The notes beneath the pieces are model-generated. The model was not told the origin of the DNA. It saw only the letters and a list, made by a program, of their open reading frames with translations, and did no database searches. Below, in pieces: positions 16,644 to 24,342 of a stretch of 64,000 nucleotides of DNA. Source of the DNA: Acerihabitans sp047324305. GTDB lineage: Bacteria > Pseudomonadota > Gammaproteobacteria > Enterobacterales > Enterobacteriaceae. A program made the translations under genes and the position numbers. The stretch lies in assembly GCF_047324305.1 (NCBI RefSeq), contig NZ_CP178740.1:3968001-4032000 (forward strand), given 5' to 3'. The stretch's first letter is position 1. Every line of letters starts with the position of its first letter.

Positions 16644-17513
16644 CTATCGGTTGCGGGTAAACAGGCTGCCGACGCCGTTGGGCAGCAGGCGGATAACCAG
16701 TACGGCGGTAACCAGCAGGCCGATTTGCCCGGCGAGCTGCCCGTACCATGAATTCAGGCCGGTTTGAATGGCCCCCAGCGCCACCGCTGCAGGAATGGTG
16801 CCAACCAGCACATTGGCCCCGCCCACCACCACCGACACGAACGCCTGCACGATAAAACTGCTGCCCATGGTCGGGACGGCGGTCAGCGTCGGCGCGTAAA
16901 TCGCCCCGGCCAGACCGGCCAGCCCCGCGCCCAGGGCAAAGGTCAGCGTATAGATGCGGTCGGTTTCCAGTCCCAGGCAGGAGGCCATGCGGGCATTCTG
17001 GATCGTGGCCCGGGCGCAGACGCCGTAATTGGTATGGAAGAACAGGGCATAAAGCAACAGCAGCACCGCGATGGCGATCAGCGGCAAAATGGCGCGGTAG
17101 GTGGCAAAGGAATAGTCGCCGAGCGTAAAGGAGCCGAGCGGGGTGGACAGCCCCTCGAGGGACGGGCCGGCGATCAGCAGCATGGCCTGCTGCACGATCA
17201 GGCTGATGGCCCAGGTCGCCACCACCGAATCATGCAGCCGGCCGTAAAGATGGCGCACCACCAGGCGCTCTATTACGCCGCCGGCAAACGCGGCCGCCAG
17301 CGTGCCGAGCAGCATCGATACCGGCAGGGGCAGACCGGCCTTGGTCATCAAGATGGTGACATAGGCCCCGCACATGATGAACTCGCCATGCGCGAGGTTA
17401 ATCACCCCCATCATGCCGAAAATCACCGCCAGCCCCAGCGCCGCCAGCACCAGATAAGCAAAGTTATCGCCGAACTGATAAATCATTGAATAGATAAACG
17501 AGAGCGTGAACAT
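16644..17513 (-). CDS. ABC transporter permease, LivH/UrtB type
   Basis: A 289-residue inner-membrane permease with about eight transmembrane segments. Family landmarks are 'GVINLAHGEFIMCGAYV' near residue 36, 'ERLVVRHLYGR' near 82, 'IQNARMASCLGLETDRIYTLTFALG' near 172 (the ATPase-coupling loop) and 'VVVGGANVLVGTIPAA' near 230. Together with the UrtC-type protein it makes the heterodimeric pore of the urea/short-amide importer. The C-terminal half alone is present compared with long UrtB proteins (over 500 residues), so it resembles LivH or the shorter amide-type permeases in size. Confidence 0.9.
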   Translation of the reverse strand: MFTLSFIYSMIYQFGDNFAYLVLAALGLAVIFGMMGVINLAHGEFIMCGAYVTILMTKAGLPLPVSMLLGTLAAAFAGGVIERLVVRHLYGRLHDSVVATWAISLIVQQAMLLIAGPSLEGLSTPLGSFTLGDYSFATYRAILPLIAIAVLLLLYALFFHTNYGVCARATIQNARMASCLGLETDRIYTLTFALGAGLAGLAGAIYAPTLTAVPTMGSSFIVQAFVSVVVGGANVLVGTIPAAVALGAIQTGLNSWYGQLAGQIGLLVTAVLVIRLLPNGVGSLFTRNR

Positions 17514-17591
17514 CCGCTGGCCATCCTCATCAATAGGAATAACGTCGGGGAAGGCCGCGTCCCGCGGCGATTTCCCCGTTACAGTCCCGCG

Positions 17592-18836
17592 TTACGCCTT
17601 GGGCGGATTGGACGGGGTGTACTGGCTGGCGTCGGGTTTCACCGGCAGGTTGCAGCCCGCGTCCCCCAGCCAGTAAGGCTTGATATCGTTCCATACCTTC
17701 GGGATTTCGATGGAGTGATCGGCCTTCACATGCGCCAGGTAGATGGTATGGCTCAGATGGTGGCTCTTTGGATCGATGCAGACTTTGCCGGAAGGACCGT
17801 CGGTACAAATATCGCCGCTTTCCAGCGCCTTGCGCACCGCCGTCATATCGGTGCCGCCGGCTTTTTCCACCGCGGCCTTGTAGAGGTAAACGGCATCGTA
17901 GGCGTTGGCGGCCTCCTGATTGATATAAGGCTCGTTCGGGTATTTGGCGTGGAAGCGTTTTTTGAAATCGTTACTGGCGGGGCTGTCGACTTCCTCGATA
18001 TAGTTGGCGGTGACATACATATCCTTCAGCGCCGGCGCTTTAAACCTCTTGTGTTCGTAAGCCTGGCCGACGTTCACCGAGCTGCCCATCGGCAGGTTGA
18101 GTTTGGCCGCCGCCGCCTGCTCGTAATAGGAGGATTGGTTGGCGCCGACCAGCAGCGTCATCACAAAGTCCGGCTTGGCTTTCTGGATGTTCTGGATGGT
18201 CTGGCCGAACTGCGATACGCTCAGCGGAATAAACTCTTCGCCCACCATGGTGCCGCCGTTTTCCTTAACGATCTTGCGCACCCATTCGGCGGAGATCTGC
18301 CCGAAATTATAATCCGCCGCGATGGTGTACACTTTTTTGCCGTACTTCTCCATCATCCAGGGGATCAGGGTCGAGAACTGCTGTTCAGGCACCGCGCCGG
18401 TGACGAAGACGTTGCTGTCGCATACGCCGCCCTCGTACTGGTTGTTGTACCAGTAGAGCTGTTTTTCGCGGTCCATGATCGGCCTGATGGCTTCACGCGA
18501 GGCGCTGGAGAACGCGCCGAAAATCACATCCACCTTGTCGTTTTTAATCAGGCGGCGCGCCATTTGCTGAAAGCGCGTATTGTCCGATTGGGTGTCATAT
18601 TTCACCAGTTCAACCGGGCGTCCCATGATACCGCCCTTGGCGTTGATTTCTTCCACCGCCAGCTCCGTGGCGTGGATCTTAGGAATAACGGGCAGGGCGA
18701 AGTTGCCCGACGCGTCTTCCAGCAAGCCGATTTTAATCGCTTTTTCCGCGGCGCCCGCCACACCCGGGCAGGTTATGGCCAATGCGGCCGCCAAGGCGAG
18801 TGAAAGCGTAGCGTAGTGACATTTCATTCTGGACAT
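17592..18836 (-). CDS. Periplasmic substrate-binding protein of urea/short-chain amide ABC importer (UrtA-like)
   Basis: A 414-residue Peripla_BP_5/6 protein with a Sec signal peptide (basic MSRMK, hydrophobic core, cleavage probably after 'PGVAGA'). The mature part has 'IKIGLLEDASGNFALPVIPKIHA', 'GGIMGRPVELVKYDTQSDNTRFQQMARRLI', and a C-terminal 'CTDGPSGKVCIDPKSHHLSHTIYLA' block typical of urea/amide binding proteins. It is the first gene of the operon, as usual for the abundant binding protein, and follows the leader terminator at 18872-18908. In-frame ATGs at 18836 and 18827 are both possible; the first is called. Ligand is inferred: urea, formamide, acetamide or a related small amide. Confidence 0.9.
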   Translation of the reverse strand: MSRMKCHYATLSLALAAALAITCPGVAGAAEKAIKIGLLEDASGNFALPVIPKIHATELAVEEINAKGGIMGRPVELVKYDTQSDNTRFQQMARRLIKNDKVDVIFGAFSSASREAIRPIMDREKQLYWYNNQYEGGVCDSNVFVTGAVPEQQFSTLIPWMMEKYGKKVYTIAADYNFGQISAEWVRKIVKENGGTMVGEEFIPLSVSQFGQTIQNIQKAKPDFVMTLLVGANQSSYYEQAAAAKLNLPMGSSVNVGQAYEHKRFKAPALKDMYVTANYIEEVDSPASNDFKKRFHAKYPNEPYINQEAANAYDAVYLYKAAVEKAGGTDMTAVRKALESGDICTDGPSGKVCIDPKSHHLSHTIYLAHVKADHSIEIPKVWNDIKPYWLGDAGCNLPVKPDASQYTPSNPPKA

Positions 18837-18871
18837 AGTTACCCCGGGCGTTGAAGGTCTGAAAAAAAAGC

Positions 18872-18908
18872 AAAAAAAAACCCAGCAACGTCACATGACA
18901 TTGCAGGG
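18872..18908 (-). terminator. Intrinsic terminator inside the leader of the amide operon
   Basis: Reading the minus strand, CCC at 18908-18906 through GGG at 18883-18881 forms a hairpin: 3 G-C pairs, a T-T mismatch, then nine further pairs around a four-base loop, followed by nine T residues (18880-18872). It sits about 35 bases before the start codon of the operon's first gene, so unless it is bypassed the operon would be cut off. A premature terminator plus an ANTAR protein encoded in the same operon is the hallmark of antitermination control. Confidence 0.8.
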
Positions 18909-18953
18909 CTCTATTGCCATAACCACAAGCCGACATTGTTGGCGTTCTTGCGG
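18886..18953 (-). promoter_or_regulatory. Upstream leader hairpin and candidate antiterminator of the amide operon
   Basis: An upstream stem pairs CCGCAAG (18953-18947) with CTTGTGG (18929-18923). Its loop contains the heptamer CAATGTC (18938-18932). The same heptamer occurs again as the 5' arm of the terminator (18903-18897), whose partner is GACGTTG (18892-18886). The first copy could therefore pair with GACGTTG instead and prevent the terminator from forming. I could not identify by eye the paired hexaloops with A at position 1 and G at position 4 that define the canonical ANTAR target, so the exact protein site is open. Confidence 0.6.
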
Positions 18954-18966
18954 ATAAGTCAGGCTC

Positions 18967-18996
18967 ACTATAAGAAGGAAAATATGGCGTTGTCAA
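18967..18996 (-). promoter_or_regulatory. Sigma70 promoter of the amide/urea operon
   Basis: Minus strand: perfect -35 TTGACA at 18996-18991, an 18-base spacer, and -10 TATAGT at 18972-18967. Transcription would start near 18960, giving a leader of roughly 125 bases that contains the hairpin and terminator above. No sigma54 -24/-12 pair was seen. Confidence 0.8.
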
Positions 18997-19369
18997 CGCC
19001 GTTTTTTCAATAAAAAACAAGGGGTAAAATTATTTCTCCCTGCACCGCGACAGGGATGGCGCTGCACGGAAACTGCGCATTTTTCTCCCTATGTCCCGGC
19101 GCGCCTAACCTACTGGCGCCACAGGTAAAACCCGCCGCCGCCGCCAAGATGGCGCGCCGCGGTCGCCGCGGGCGCGGGCGGGGATGTTAATACCTTGCAC
19201 CGTTATGGCGATTTTTGCTCCCGGACGCCGGCCCGCCGCCGGCTTAAGCCGGCCACAGGCGGCAAGCATTAACATTTCCTCAACATCTTTACATAGCTTG
19301 ACACTAAGGCAAAATGGTAAAGTCGCTCTATACTTTTGACCTATAAACTTTTCTTACCGAATCACGCCA
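18997..19369. other. Intergenic region between the amide operon promoter and pqqU
   Basis: About 370 bases with no gene. The part near 19085-19260 is very GC-rich and contains a perfect 16-base palindrome, GCCGGC-TTAA-GCCGGC, at 19238-19253. The last 90 bases are AT-richer and hold the element at 19285-19323 shared with gcd. A TATACT hexamer occurs near 19328, but the TTGACA at about 19299 is too far from it for a normal promoter. Confidence 0.5.
19285..19323 (+). promoter_or_regulatory. Upstream element of pqqU, shared with gcd; Pho-box-like
   Basis: ATCTTTACAT at 19285-19294 and TGGTAAAGT at 19315-19323 flank a segment containing TTGACAC. The same outer blocks occur before gcd at 21595-21629. 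CTTTAC and GTAAAG also form an inverted pair. The CTTTACAT...TTGACAC arrangement resembles PhoB boxes such as those before pstS and ugpB; this is resemblance only. Confidence 0.4.
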
Positions 19370-21556
19370 TTGAACACGAAAACATCCGCGCTGCTCCTGA
19401 CACCATTGTTTCTGTTACCGCCGGCGGCGGTATGTTTTGCGCAAGCCGCCGGCACCGGGACACCGGCTGGCGCCCCGAACGGCGGCGCGACCGCCGATTC
19501 GCCGTCCTCGACGCTGATGGTGGTGAAACCGCGCAGCGGCCTGTCCGAGCTGTATACCCCGGCGGCGGTCAGCGTCGTCGACGGCCAGGATTTGCGCAAC
19601 GGCAGCCCTCAGGTAAACCTGTCGGAAGGACTGGGCAGCGTGCCTGGCCTGCAAATCCAGAACCGGCAAAACTATGCGCAGGATCTGCAGCTGTCGGTGC
19701 GCGGCTTCGGCAGCCGTTCGATGTACGGCGTGCGCGGGGTGCGCATTTATGTGGACGGCATTCCGGCCACCATGCCGGACGGGCAGGGACAGACCTCGAA
19801 TATCGATCTTAACTCGGTGGATAAGGTGGAGGTGCTGCGCGGCCCGTATTCGGCGCTGTATGGCAACGCATCCGGCGGCGTGGTGAATATCGATACCCAG
19901 ACCGGCGCCCAGCCGGCGACGCTTGAGGCCGGCACCTACTACGGCAGCTACGGCACCTGGCGCAACAGCGTCAAGGCCACCGGCGCCACCGGCGACGGCA
20001 CCCAGGCCGGGGACGTGAACTACGCGGTATCCGCCTCGCGCTTTACCACCCACGGCTTTCGCGATCACAGCGCCACGCAGAAAAACCTGGGCAACGCCAA
20101 GGTGGGCGTGCGCCTGGATGACGTCAGCACGCTGACGCTGATGTTTAACAGCGTGTCCGTGGACGCCGGCGATCCGGGCGGCCTGACGGCGGACGAATGG
20201 CATGACAACCCGCGCCAGTCGCCGCGCGCGGACCAGTACAACACCCGCAAGACCCTGGACCAGACCCAGGCGGGGCTGCGCTATCAGCGCGAGATGGGCG
20301 CCAATGACCAATTGACCATGCTGGCGTACCATGGCGAGCGCCATACCACCCAGTACCAGTCCATTCCCCTGTCGGCGCAGCTCAACCCCAACCATGCCGG
20401 CGGCGTTATCGTGCTGGAGCGTAAATACCAGGGCATAGATACGCGCTGGCGCCACCAGGATAACCTGGGGCCGGTACCGGTCACGCTTACCGGCGGGCTG
20501 GATTATGAAACCATGACCGAGCGGCGCCAGGGGTTCGAAAACTATCTTGCCCGGGACGACGGTATCACCTACGGGGAAAAGGGCGCCCTGCGGCGCAACG
20601 AGAAAAACCGTATGTGGAATCTCGATCCCTACCTGCAAACCACCTGGAACCTGACCCCGCGCTGGACGCTGGATGCCGGGCTGCGCTACAGCACGGTCAG
20701 CTTTGATTCCCGCGATTACTACATCACCGGCGCCAACGGCGACGACAGCGGCAGCGCCCGCTATCATCGCCTGCTGCCGATGGGCTCGCTGAATTATGCC
20801 GTCAACCCCGCCTGGAACCTGTATTTCTCCGCCGGGCGCGGTTTTGAAACGCCCACCATTAATGAACTCTCCTACCGCCCCGACGGCCAGCCGGGCCTGA
20901 ACACCGCGCTAAAGCCCGCCACCAGCGATACGTTTGAACTGGGCAGTAAGACGCGTATCGGCTACGGCTTGCTGACCGCCGCCGTGTTCCAGACCAATAC
21001 CGACCACGAACTGGTGGTCGCCGAGAGCACCGGCGGGCGCACCAGCTACGCCAATGCCGGCAAAACCCGCCGCCGCGGCCTGGAGCTGGCGCTGGATCAG
21101 CAGTTTGCGCTGGACTGGCGGCTGAAAATGGCATGGACGCTGCTGGACGCCACCTACCGCAACGCCACCTGCGCGTCCGACGGCTGCACGCCGGATGAAC
21201 GGGTGCCGGCGGGCAATCGCCTGCCGGGCATCGCCCGCAATATGGGTTATGCCGCGCTGGAATGGCGGCCCGAGGCGGGGTGGCATGCGGGGGCCGAGGT
21301 GCGTTATATGAGCGCTATCCAGGCCGATGACCAGAACAGCGCCCAGGCGCCGTCCTATACGGTCGCCAGCCTGAATACCGGCTACCGGGTGAACTGGCGT
21401 AAATGGTCGCTGGATGTGTTTGGCCGGGTGGATAACCTGTTCGATCGCCGCTACGTCGGCTCGGTGATCGTCAATGAAGGCAACGGGCGCTATTTCGAGC
21501 CGGCCGAGGGCCGCAACTGGGGCGGCGGCGCGACCCTAAGCTACGTTTTTGAATAA
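19370..21556 (+). CDS. pqqU: TonB-dependent outer-membrane receptor for pyrroloquinoline quinone (PqqU, formerly YncD)
   Basis: A 728-residue TonB-dependent receptor closely resembling E. coli YncD, since identified as the PQQ uptake receptor PqqU. Shared landmarks include 'TPAAVSVVDGQDL', 'NRQNYAQDLQLSVRGFGSRS', 'YVDGIPATMPDGQGQTSNIDL' and 'VLRGPYSALYGNASGG' in the plug (about 50-170), then 'YYGSYGTW', 'DAGDPGGLT' and 'GRGFETPTINELSYRPDGQ' in the 22-strand barrel, ending in an aromatic C-terminal strand. A signal peptide ending 'PPAAVCFA' and a TonB-box-like 'STLMVV' are visible. The start appears to be TTG at 19370, with no clear ribosome site. The adjacent gene is the PQQ enzyme Gcd, which supports PQQ as substrate. 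Confidence 0.9.
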   Translation: MNTKTSALLLTPLFLLPPAAVCFAQAAGTGTPAGAPNGGATADSPSSTLMVVKPRSGLSELYTPAAVSVVDGQDLRNGSPQVNLSEGLGSVPGLQIQNRQNYAQDLQLSVRGFGSRSMYGVRGVRIYVDGIPATMPDGQGQTSNIDLNSVDKVEVLRGPYSALYGNASGGVVNIDTQTGAQPATLEAGTYYGSYGTWRNSVKATGATGDGTQAGDVNYAVSASRFTTHGFRDHSATQKNLGNAKVGVRLDDVSTLTLMFNSVSVDAGDPGGLTADEWHDNPRQSPRADQYNTRKTLDQTQAGLRYQREMGANDQLTMLAYHGERHTTQYQSIPLSAQLNPNHAGGVIVLERKYQGIDTRWRHQDNLGPVPVTLTGGLDYETMTERRQGFENYLARDDGITYGEKGALRRNEKNRMWNLDPYLQTTWNLTPRWTLDAGLRYSTVSFDSRDYYITGANGDDSGSARYHRLLPMGSLNYAVNPAWNLYFSAGRGFETPTINELSYRPDGQPGLNTALKPATSDTFELGSKTRIGYGLLTAAVFQTNTDHELVVAESTGGRTSYANAGKTRRRGLELALDQQFALDWRLKMAWTLLDATYRNATCASDGCTPDERVPAGNRLPGIARNMGYAALEWRPEAGWHAGAEVRYMSAIQADDQNSAQAPSYTVASLNTGYRVNWRKWSLDVFGRVDNLFDRRYVGSVIVNEGNGRYFEPAEGRNWGGGATLSYVFE

Positions 21557-21594
21557 TCATGGCATAACAAGAGCTATTTGACCTATCTAGCTTA

Positions 21595-21629
21595 ATCTTT
21601 ACATCATCGACATGACATTTTGGTAAGGT
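21595..21629 (+). promoter_or_regulatory. Upstream element of gcd, shared with pqqU; Pho-box-like
   Basis: ATCTTTACAT at 21595-21604 and TGGTAAGGT at 21621-21629 repeat the two blocks found before pqqU, with a 16-base rather than 20-base interval that contains GACATGACAT. It ends eight bases before the gcd start, partly overlapping the ribosome site AAGGTG. A shared regulator, possibly PhoB, is inferred. Confidence 0.4.
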
Positions 21630-21636
21630 GCATCCT

Positions 21637-24027
21637 ATGCAAAAACAGACAGTGTTATCACGGACACTCGTCATACTGACGGCATTATTCGCCGCGCTGA
21701 GCGGCCTCTACCTGCTGATCGGCGGCGTTTGGCTGGCCACGCTTCACGGCTCGCCGTATTACATCATCGCCGGCCTGGCGATGCTGCTTACCGCCTGGCT
21801 GCTGTACCGGCGCCGCCCCGCGGCGCTGTTGCTGTACGCCATTTTCCTGCTCGGCACCACGGTTTGGGCGCTCTGGGAGGTCGGCACCGATTTCTGGGCG
21901 CTGACGCCGCGCCTGGACGTGACGTTCTTTTTCGGCCTGTGGATCGCGCTGCCCTTTATCTACCGCCGCCTGGCGGCCAGGGACGCGCTGGCGCGCGGCT
22001 CCCTGCTGGCCTCGCTGCTGATTACCGTGCTGGTGCTGGTCTACGCGGTCTTTAACGACCCGCAGGAAATCAACGGTACCCTGAGCGCCGACCAGACGGC
22101 GTCCTCCGCCCAAAGCGCCAACGGTATCGCCAACGGCGACTGGCCCGCCTATGGCCGCACCCAGGAAGGGACGCGCTATTCGCCGCTCAACCAGATCAAT
22201 GATAAAAACGTCGGCCAGCTGAAGGAGGCCTGGACGTTTCGCACCGGGGATATGAAAACCGCCGCCGATCCGGCGGAGCTGACCGATGAAGTGACGCCGA
22301 TTAAAATCGGCGATCTGCTTTACCTGTGTACGCCGCACCAGAAGCTGTTTGCCCTGGACGCCGCCACCGGCAAAGAGAGATGGCGCTTCGACCCGCAGTT
22401 GAAAACCGATCCGTCGTTCCAGCATGTCACCTGCCGCGGCGTGTCCTACCATGAAACGCCGGATGCGGCGCAGGCCAACGCCGCGGGCCAGCCGCCGGCG
22501 CTTTGCGCCCGCCGCATCTTGCTGCCGGTCAACGACGGCCATCTGTATGCGCTGGATGCCCAGAGCGGCAAACTCTGTCCGGATTTCGCCGACAACGGCA
22601 AGCTGAACCTGCAAAACAATATGCCGTTTCCCAAAGCCGGCGGCTACGAGCCTACCTCGCCGCCGATCGTCACCGGTAATGTGATCGTGATTGCCGGCGC
22701 GGTGACCGATAACTATTCCACCCGCGAGCCGTCAGGGGTGATCCGCGGTTTTGACGTTAACAGCGGCAAGCTGCTGTGGGCGTTCGATCCCGGCAGCAAG
22801 GACCCCAACATCATTCCGGAAGGCGCGCAGCTCTATACCCCGAACTCGCCCAATTCCTGGGCCCCGGCCGCCTATGACGCCAAGCTGGATTTAGTCTATC
22901 TGCCGATTGGCGTCGCCACGCCCGATATCTGGGGCGGCAACCGTACGCCGGAAATGGAGCGGTTTGCCAGCGGCCTGCTGGCGCTGAACGCCACCACCGG
23001 CAAACTGGCCTGGTTCTACCAGACCGTGCATCACGATCTGTGGGATATGGACGTGCCGGCGCAGCCGACCCTGGCGGATATCACCGATGAAGGCGGCAAT
23101 AAGATACCGGTAATTTATGTGCCGGCGAAAACCGGCAATATTTTTGTGCTGGACCGCCGTACCGGCAAAACGGTGGTGCCGGCGCCGGAAACCCCGGTGC
23201 CGCAGGGCCCGGCCAAAGGCGATCGCCTGTCGCCCACCCAGCCGTTCTCGGAATTGACCTACCGTCCCAAGCAAAACCTGAGCGGCAAGGATATGTGGGG
23301 CGCCACCATCTACGATCAGCTGATCTGCCGCGTGATGTTTCACCAGCTGCGCTATGAGGGGCCGTTTACGCCGCCTTCCGAGCAGGGCACCCTGGTGTTC
23401 CCCGGCAACCTCGGCATGTTTGAATGGGGCGGTATTTCGGTTGATACCGACCGTCAGATTGCCGTCGCCAACCCGATGGCGCTGCCCTTCGTCTCGAAGC
23501 TTATCCCGCGCGGTCCGGGCAATCCGATGGAGCCGGATGAGGCCAAGGGGGGGACGGGTTCCGAAGTCGGCATCCAGCCGCAATACGGCGTTCCCTACGG
23601 CGTGACGCTGAACCCCTTCCTCTCGCCGCTGGGTTTCCCCTGCAAACAGCCGGCGTGGGGATATATCTCCGCCCTGGACCTGAAGACCAATGAGGTTGTC
23701 TGGAAAAAACGCATCGGCACCGTACGCGACAGCTCGCCGCTGCCGCTGCCGTTCAAAATGGGCATGCCGATGCTGGGCGGCCCTATTTCCACCGCCGGCA
23801 ATGTCGCCTTTATCGCCGCCACGGCGGATAACTACCTGCGCGCGTTTAACGTGGCCAATGGCCAGGCGCTATGGGAAGCGCGCCTGCCGGCGGGCGGCCA
23901 GGCCACGCCGATGACCTATGAGGCCAACGGCAGGCAGTACGTGGTGATAGCCGCCGGCGGCCACGGTTCATTCGGCACCAAGCTTGGCGATTATCTTATC
24001 GCCTATGCCTTGCCGGACGCGAAATAA
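21637..24027 (+). CDS. gcd: Membrane-bound PQQ-dependent glucose dehydrogenase
   Basis: A 796-residue quinoprotein, exactly the length of E. coli Gcd. It oxidises glucose (and other aldoses) to gluconolactone in the periplasm and passes electrons to ubiquinone. Residues 1-150 contain five transmembrane helices; the rest is the eight-bladed PQQ propeller, with repeats such as 'LFALDAATGKERWRF', 'VNDGHLYALDAQSGKL' and 'LLALNATTGKLAWFYQTVHHDLWDMDVPAQPTL'-type blades. 'GNIFVLDRRTGK' and the C-terminal 'GGHGSFGTKLGDYLIAYALP' are family signatures. An in-frame GTG at 21628 was rejected in favour of ATG 21637, which has AAGGTG upstream. It follows pqqU by 80 bases, with its own upstream element. Confidence 0.96.
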   Translation: MQKQTVLSRTLVILTALFAALSGLYLLIGGVWLATLHGSPYYIIAGLAMLLTAWLLYRRRPAALLLYAIFLLGTTVWALWEVGTDFWALTPRLDVTFFFGLWIALPFIYRRLAARDALARGSLLASLLITVLVLVYAVFNDPQEINGTLSADQTASSAQSANGIANGDWPAYGRTQEGTRYSPLNQINDKNVGQLKEAWTFRTGDMKTAADPAELTDEVTPIKIGDLLYLCTPHQKLFALDAATGKERWRFDPQLKTDPSFQHVTCRGVSYHETPDAAQANAAGQPPALCARRILLPVNDGHLYALDAQSGKLCPDFADNGKLNLQNNMPFPKAGGYEPTSPPIVTGNVIVIAGAVTDNYSTREPSGVIRGFDVNSGKLLWAFDPGSKDPNIIPEGAQLYTPNSPNSWAPAAYDAKLDLVYLPIGVATPDIWGGNRTPEMERFASGLLALNATTGKLAWFYQTVHHDLWDMDVPAQPTLADITDEGGNKIPVIYVPAKTGNIFVLDRRTGKTVVPAPETPVPQGPAKGDRLSPTQPFSELTYRPKQNLSGKDMWGATIYDQLICRVMFHQLRYEGPFTPPSEQGTLVFPGNLGMFEWGGISVDTDRQIAVANPMALPFVSKLIPRGPGNPMEPDEAKGGTGSEVGIQPQYGVPYGVTLNPFLSPLGFPCKQPAWGYISALDLKTNEVVWKKRIGTVRDSSPLPLPFKMGMPMLGGPISTAGNVAFIAATADNYLRAFNVANGQALWEARLPAGGQATPMTYEANGRQYVVIAAGGHGSFGTKLGDYLIAYALPDAK

Positions 24028-24035
24028 TATCCTCC

Positions 24036-24068
24036 GGGGGCCGGCTATTATATTAATAGCCGGCCCCC
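24036..24068. terminator. Long perfect hairpin after gcd
   Basis: Fifteen-base perfect arms (24036-24050 and 24054-24068) around a three-base centre, beginning eight bases after the gcd stop. No T-run follows, so it may end transcription factor-independently only weakly, or protect the 3' end of the gcd message. Confidence 0.55.
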
Positions 24069-24342
24069 GCGCCGCAATGGCCCGTCATCGCTAAATAATG
24101 GTGGACCCCTGAGTATATTCTTAATAAACCCCGCCGCCGCTTTCATTATTTCCCGCCAGCGCAAGGCTATTATTTATTGCCGCAATGTTATTGATTTGTA
24201 ATAATAAATATTAAAACCATTATTTAATGCCGCGTTAAGGATAAATAAGCCCATCGGCTGAAATAATAATAAAGTTTTTGCACCTCGGGCCGATTGAGCT
24301 GAAGCCCCCGCGTCTATTTATCCGCCTATTAATGAGGTGCAG
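24069..24342. other. AT-rich intergenic region upstream of the Aer-like receptor
   Basis: About 270 bases, rich in A and T from 24140 to 24280, with no gene. The only confident element is the sigma28 promoter at 24270-24296 described separately. Confidence 0.5.
24270..24296 (+). promoter_or_regulatory. Sigma28 (FliA) flagellar-class promoter
   Basis: TAAAGTTT at 24270-24277, an 11-base spacer, then GCCGATTG at 24289-24296. This fits the FliA consensus TAAAGTTT-N11-GCCGATAA at 14 of 16 positions. It lies about 47 bases before the start of a chemoreceptor gene, the class of gene FliA controls. Confidence 0.85.

Noticed and set aside
18886..18953. Canonical ANTAR dual hexaloop motif in the amide operon leader
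   Set aside because: Searched for six-base loops with A at position 1 and G at position 4 on short stems; none formed a convincing pair, so only the general terminator/antiterminator model is claimed.
19299..19333. Sigma70 promoter TTGACA...TATACT before pqqU
   Set aside because: The two hexamers are 25 bases apart, outside the usable range.
19415..20767. 450-codon open frame opposite pqqU
   Set aside because: Shadow of a well-conserved receptor gene; composition biased toward Gly, Arg, Ala and His as expected of antisense high-GC DNA.
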